From an uncultured Johnsonella sp. (lineage in GTDB: Bacteria > Bacillota > Clostridia > Lachnospirales > Lachnospiraceae), in the NCBI GenBank assembly GCA_937927235.1, contig CALBCM010000042.1, positions 92,162-156,161 on the forward strand: a DNA stretch of 64,000 nucleotides, read 5' to 3'. Positions 60,809-64,000 of the stretch are shown here, in pieces (within the stretch, counting starts at the first letter, position 1; each line of letters opens with the position of its first letter). The position numbers and the translations under genes are program-made. The notes beneath the pieces are model-generated. The model searched no databases and was not told the DNA's origin. It saw nothing but the letters and a program-made list of their open reading frames with translations.

Positions 60809-62143
60809 TTATTTAGCATCGTCAATAGTACCGCCTATACCAGTAGCCATAGCAATAATTGTAAATACTACTGCAAATACCGCTGTGGGAACTACCCATT
60901 CAAAGCCTATAGCGTTGAGCGGCAGGGAGCCTATAAAGCCCTTAAAGCCTTCGAAAGCTGCTCCTTTAATCGGAACGCTCTGAACAAATCCGACTATAAA
61001 TGCACCTATAACAGCACCTGCATAGGTGAGGTTATATTTAACAAACTTATCAAAGAGTGAGATTATTATAAGTGCTATAATCATTGGATAAACGGTTGAC
61101 AGTATAGGTCCTGAATACTCAATCATCTTTGTAACGCCTATGAGTGAAAGGGCAAAAGATACCAAGGTTGTTACAACTGCAACTGTTTTATATTTAAGTG
61201 CACCCTTTGATATAGATTCAAAATAATTGCCGCAAACCGATACCAGACCAACTGAAGTAGTAAGGCAGGCAAGCGTTACCACTATACCCATAAGCACCTT
61301 TCCTACAGTTCCAAGCATCATGGTTACCATGCCGATCAGGATTTCCGTTCTCTCATTATCAGGAGTATAATAGCTGCTCACTGTAGCGCCTGCATAAGTA
61401 AGACTTCCGTAAACCACTGCAAGAAGTACAAAGGCTACAATGCCAACCTGAATGCTTGCTTTGATCTGAGTTTGTTTATCCTTATAGCCTCGCCTTGCCA
61501 AATCCGCTGCCACTATGCCTGCAAACAAAGCGGATACCATAGCGTCCATAGTCTGATAGCCCTCTTTAAGCCCACGTACAAACATGCCCTTTTCATCTGA
61601 ATGAACAATTGGTCCCGGTGGCTTTACTATAGACACAACTACTACGAGTGCAAGGATTATCAGCAGACCAGGAGTAAGATATTTTCCTATTATTTCTATA
61701 ACTTTGCCCTCATTTAATACAAGGTATAAGGTCAGAGCAAAAAATGCAAAACAGGTAATAACTTTTACAATCATTGAGGTCTGAGAAGAAATATTTTCCG
61801 GCAGAAGCGGTCTTATAAATATTTCATGTGTTGTTGCACCGGTTCTCGGTATTGCATATAAGGGTCCTATTGTTAATATAATAAGTAGTCCCAATGCAGA
61901 AGCAAACAAGGGATTAACTCTTTTTCCCAGAGCTTCAGCCTTGCCTCCAAGCATTACGGTAACTATAACTCCAAGTATGGGAAGCACCGGGTCTGAAAGC
62001 AGAAAGCCGAGCATTACTTCAACCCAGCTGCTTTTTGCTATAACTCCAAGGTAGGGAGGAAATATAAGGTTTCCTGCTCCAAAAAATATTGCGAATAAGG
62101 CAAATCCGCATATTATAACATCTTTCCTTTTTATTTCTGTCAT
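60809..62143 (-). CDS. brnQ: Branched-chain amino acid:cation symporter BrnQ
   Basis: 444 residues from the ATG at 62143, which has GGAGGG four bases upstream; an earlier in-frame GTG is weaker. About 12 membrane segments. The N-terminal GFALFAIFFGAGNLIFPPYLG is the family signature. It imports Leu, Ile and Val with sodium or protons. Near CstA and a branched-chain aminotransferase, it forms an amino acid uptake and turnover neighbourhood. Confidence 0.94.
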   Translation of the reverse strand: MTEIKRKDVIICGFALFAIFFGAGNLIFPPYLGVIAKSSWVEVMLGFLLSDPVLPILGVIVTVMLGGKAEALGKRVNPLFASALGLLIILTIGPLYAIPRTGATTHEIFIRPLLPENISSQTSMIVKVITCFAFFALTLYLVLNEGKVIEIIGKYLTPGLLIILALVVVVSIVKPPGPIVHSDEKGMFVRGLKEGYQTMDAMVSALFAGIVAADLARRGYKDKQTQIKASIQVGIVAFVLLAVVYGSLTYAGATVSSYYTPDNERTEILIGMVTMMLGTVGKVLMGIVVTLACLTTSVGLVSVCGNYFESISKGALKYKTVAVVTTLVSFALSLIGVTKMIEYSGPILSTVYPMIIALIIISLFDKFVKYNLTYAGAVIGAFIVGFVQSVPIKGAAFEGFKGFIGSLPLNAIGFEWVVPTAVFAVVFTIIAMATGIGGTIDDAK

Positions 62144-62188
62144 GTACCCTCCTGTCACAGCCTTATCGTTTATGCTGTGGCATTTTAT

Positions 62189-63682
62189 TTATTTTTTTGA
62201 AATGCTCTGCTGTGCCGAACCTGTCGCCTGTGCTGTACCAACTGCCTCACTGCCTTTCTTTTTTACACCTGCAAGGTAGGCAAGGATAGAGTAAATCACA
62301 GTTAATACACCACCTATAATATAAGATACATTTAATGGCAGATTAAATCCAATTTTTGCTTGCAGTATATAGGTCGTAATAATAAAGGTATAAAATGCTC
62401 CCGGAATAAGTGAAGTTACAAAATTCTTATTATGCATTACAAGGTAAACCGTAATCATCGCAAAAGCAAAGATTGCAATGGTTTGATTGCTCCATGCAAA
62501 GTACTGCCATAATACTTGGAAGCCCTTTGCATTTGTCTTTGCAAACCATAATATTGCGGCTGCCGCTACAAAAATAATTGCGGAAATACTTACTCTGTTC
62601 TTTGCACTTTTCTGCTCAATATTAAAGTATTCTGCAACCATAAGTCTTAAAGACCTAAGTGCCGTATCTCCGGAAGTAATCGGAAGTACAATAACACCGA
62701 TAATAGCTATAAGACCGCCTACAGGACCCAATAAATCATTTGCAACAAGACCTATTACTGCAGGCTTTCCTACGTTTGCAGCATCTATTCCCTTATTATA
62801 AATTCCCATAGCAGCTGCTGCCCAGCTCATAGCTATAAAGCCCTCGACAAGCATCATATTAAAGAAAGTAAGCTTGCCCTCCTTTTCACTGGTAACCGAG
62901 CGCCCTATCAGAGTAGCCTGAGTCGAGTGAAAGCCCGACACTATTCCGCAGGCAACTGTCACAAAGAAAATAGGAATAAAGGGCAGACCCTGAGGATGAA
63001 TTCCTCTCCAGTTGTCAATGCTGAGATTATCAAGCTTATAACCCTTTAAGAATACGCCGAAAAAGATACCTACTGCTGAAAGCAATAACACCGCACCGAA
63101 AATAGGATATACTTTTCCTATAATCTTATCTATAGGAAAGAGTGTAGCTACAAGATAATAGATAAAAATAGCTACATATACTATAATTACCAGCGGATTA
63201 CCTACATCAGATTTTTGTTTAAAGATATCGGTAACTATAAGGTCTCCCGGTGTGTAAACAAAAACTGCACCCACGAGAAGCATTAATAAGCAAACAAAGA
63301 TATTATAAACCTGGAATGTGGTATTTCCCAAGTATTTTTTGATAAGCACAGGCATCTGTGCTCCCTTCTCTCTTATAGAAATCATTCCTGATAAATAGTC
63401 GTGAACGGCTCCTCCAAGCACGCAGCCCACGGGAATTGCTATAAAAGCAATAGGTCCGAATAAAATTCCAAGTATCGGTCCTAAAATAGGTCCAGTCCCC
63501 GCAATGTTCAATAACTCTATCAGGCTGTTTTTCCATTTGTTCATAGGAACATAGTCAACACCATCATTCATTGATACTGCCGGGGTAACCCTGTCATCTG
63601 GTCCAAACATTTTTTCGATGTAAATGCCATACAGCCAACCTCCGATTATCAGTATAGCAAGTCCAATTAAAAATGTAATCAT
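62189..63682 (-). CDS. cstA: Carbon starvation protein CstA family transporter
   Basis: 497 residues. The N-terminal LNIAGTGPILGPILGILFGPIAFIAIPVGCVLGGAVHDYLSGMISIR segment is the CstA hallmark, followed by about 12 hydrophobic segments. It is shorter than the 700-residue E. coli CstA, as usual in Clostridia. CstA proteins import peptides or pyruvate under starvation. AAGGGGG precedes the ATG and an extended -10 promoter lies just upstream. Confidence 0.92.
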   Translation of the reverse strand: MITFLIGLAILIIGGWLYGIYIEKMFGPDDRVTPAVSMNDGVDYVPMNKWKNSLIELLNIAGTGPILGPILGILFGPIAFIAIPVGCVLGGAVHDYLSGMISIREKGAQMPVLIKKYLGNTTFQVYNIFVCLLMLLVGAVFVYTPGDLIVTDIFKQKSDVGNPLVIIVYVAIFIYYLVATLFPIDKIIGKVYPIFGAVLLLSAVGIFFGVFLKGYKLDNLSIDNWRGIHPQGLPFIPIFFVTVACGIVSGFHSTQATLIGRSVTSEKEGKLTFFNMMLVEGFIAMSWAAAAMGIYNKGIDAANVGKPAVIGLVANDLLGPVGGLIAIIGVIVLPITSGDTALRSLRLMVAEYFNIEQKSAKNRVSISAIIFVAAAAILWFAKTNAKGFQVLWQYFAWSNQTIAIFAFAMITVYLVMHNKNFVTSLIPGAFYTFIITTYILQAKIGFNLPLNVSYIIGGVLTVIYSILAYLAGVKKKGSEAVGTAQATGSAQQSISKK

Positions 63683-63713
63683 ATTGTGATTCCCCCTTTA
63701 AAAATTTTTCTGG

Positions 63714-63742
63714 ATTATATCACAGCTTTCTTATGTCGTCTA
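63714..63742 (-). promoter_or_regulatory. Promoter of cstA (extended -10)
   Basis: Minus-strand TATAAT at 63714-63719 is preceded by TGA in the extended -10 position; a -35 TAGACG (63737-63742) is 17 bases upstream and only partly matching. Confidence 0.5.
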
Positions 63743-63778
63743 CATAAATTTAAGCAAAAATACAATTTTTCTTAATAA

Positions 63779-63842
63779 TTTAGCCACATACTATTCACAG
63801 CTGCTGCTCTATGCTAAACTGTCAGATTTAATATGTGGCTAA
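63779..63842 (-). terminator. Hairpin after the branched-chain aminotransferase gene
   Basis: TTTAGCCACATA and TATGTGGCTAA form an 11-bp stem, 26 bases past the minus-strand stop at 63868, followed by an AT-rich tail. It likely ends the ilvE transcript and separates it from cstA. Confidence 0.6.
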
Positions 63843-63867
63843 ACTGCGTAATCATCTGGTTAATTTG

Positions 63868-64000
63868 CTTACATTACTTTTACAATCCAGCCCTCAGGTG
63901 CTTTTACATCACCCATCTGGATTCCAAAGAGTGTATCATAAAGTTTTCTGGTAACAGGTCCAACCTCTGTTTCACTATGGAATACATGAAGCTTTCCTTT
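63868..64000 (-). CDS. ilvE: Branched-chain amino acid aminotransferase, C-terminal end (5' beyond window)
   Basis: 43 terminal residues are visible. The segment EVGPVTRKLYDTLFGIQMGD followed by GWIVKVM and a stop is the typical C-terminus of long-form branched-chain aminotransferases. Its neighbours BrnQ and CstA fit a leucine, isoleucine and valine uptake and metabolism role. Confidence 0.88.

Overview
The window is AT-rich, densely packed and almost entirely transcribed from the minus strand. It looks like the chromosome of an anaerobic low-GC Firmicute of the class Clostridia, most likely a Lachnospiraceae relative. Evidence: Shine-Dalgarno motifs of AGGAGG type, a long single-chain PurL, AddAB instead of RecBCD, a T-box leader on pheST, a tetrahydrofolate riboswitch on an ECF S component, a flavodiiron oxygen-detoxifying protein, and the run nusB-ispA-dxs-tlyA-nadK-argR-recN typical of Clostridia.

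Layout. 1-3598 is a 3'-incomplete purL. 3.8-8.4 kb holds a lipoprotein foldase, a HAD phosphatase, a DUF212 membrane protein, an HD protein and glycogen synthase. 8.4-15.5 kb is a tight housekeeping run (recN, argR, nadK, tlyA, dxs, ispA, nusB) in which xseA and xseB, usually between nusB and ispA, are absent. 15.6-22.8 kb is addAB. 22.9-24.5 kb is a helix-turn-helix/aminotransferase fusion with a repeat-rich promoter. 24.5-28.5 kb is pheST with a complete phenylalanine T-box leader. 28.6-31.3 kb has two CobW-type GTPases, one fused to a DUF1980-like domain, and a Gx transporter. 31.4-40.1 kb has Asp23, RlmH, a response regulator, a ComEA-like lipoprotein, two aminotransferase-fold proteins and glnS. 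cysK follows at 40.3-41.3 kb.

41.4-43.9 kb is a plus-strand island bounded by inverted repeats. It carries a broken nuclease-family gene, a 31-residue membrane peptide, a formylglycine-generating-enzyme-like protein missing one active-site cysteine, and a flavodoxin. Next to it lies a 1558-residue secreted protein with N-terminal cell-wall-binding repeats and several D-x-x-[AS]-x-A-T flavinylation-type motifs. This protein is a candidate surface flavin electron carrier. Its upstream region holds an unassigned structured leader and the tail end of an IS200/IS605 TnpB gene with its guide-RNA scaffold.

49.9-64 kb contains a HAD phosphatase, an Rrf2 regulator, two tandem TolC-like proteins, a small alarmone synthetase, an Mrp Fe-S carrier, riboswitch-controlled FolT, malic enzyme, flavodiiron protein, a DtxR-type regulator, a P-loop ATPase, BrnQ, CstA and the end of a branched-chain aminotransferase. 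No CRISPR array, rRNA, tRNA, complete insertion sequence or prophage was seen. All functional calls rest on reading motifs by eye; no database search was run.
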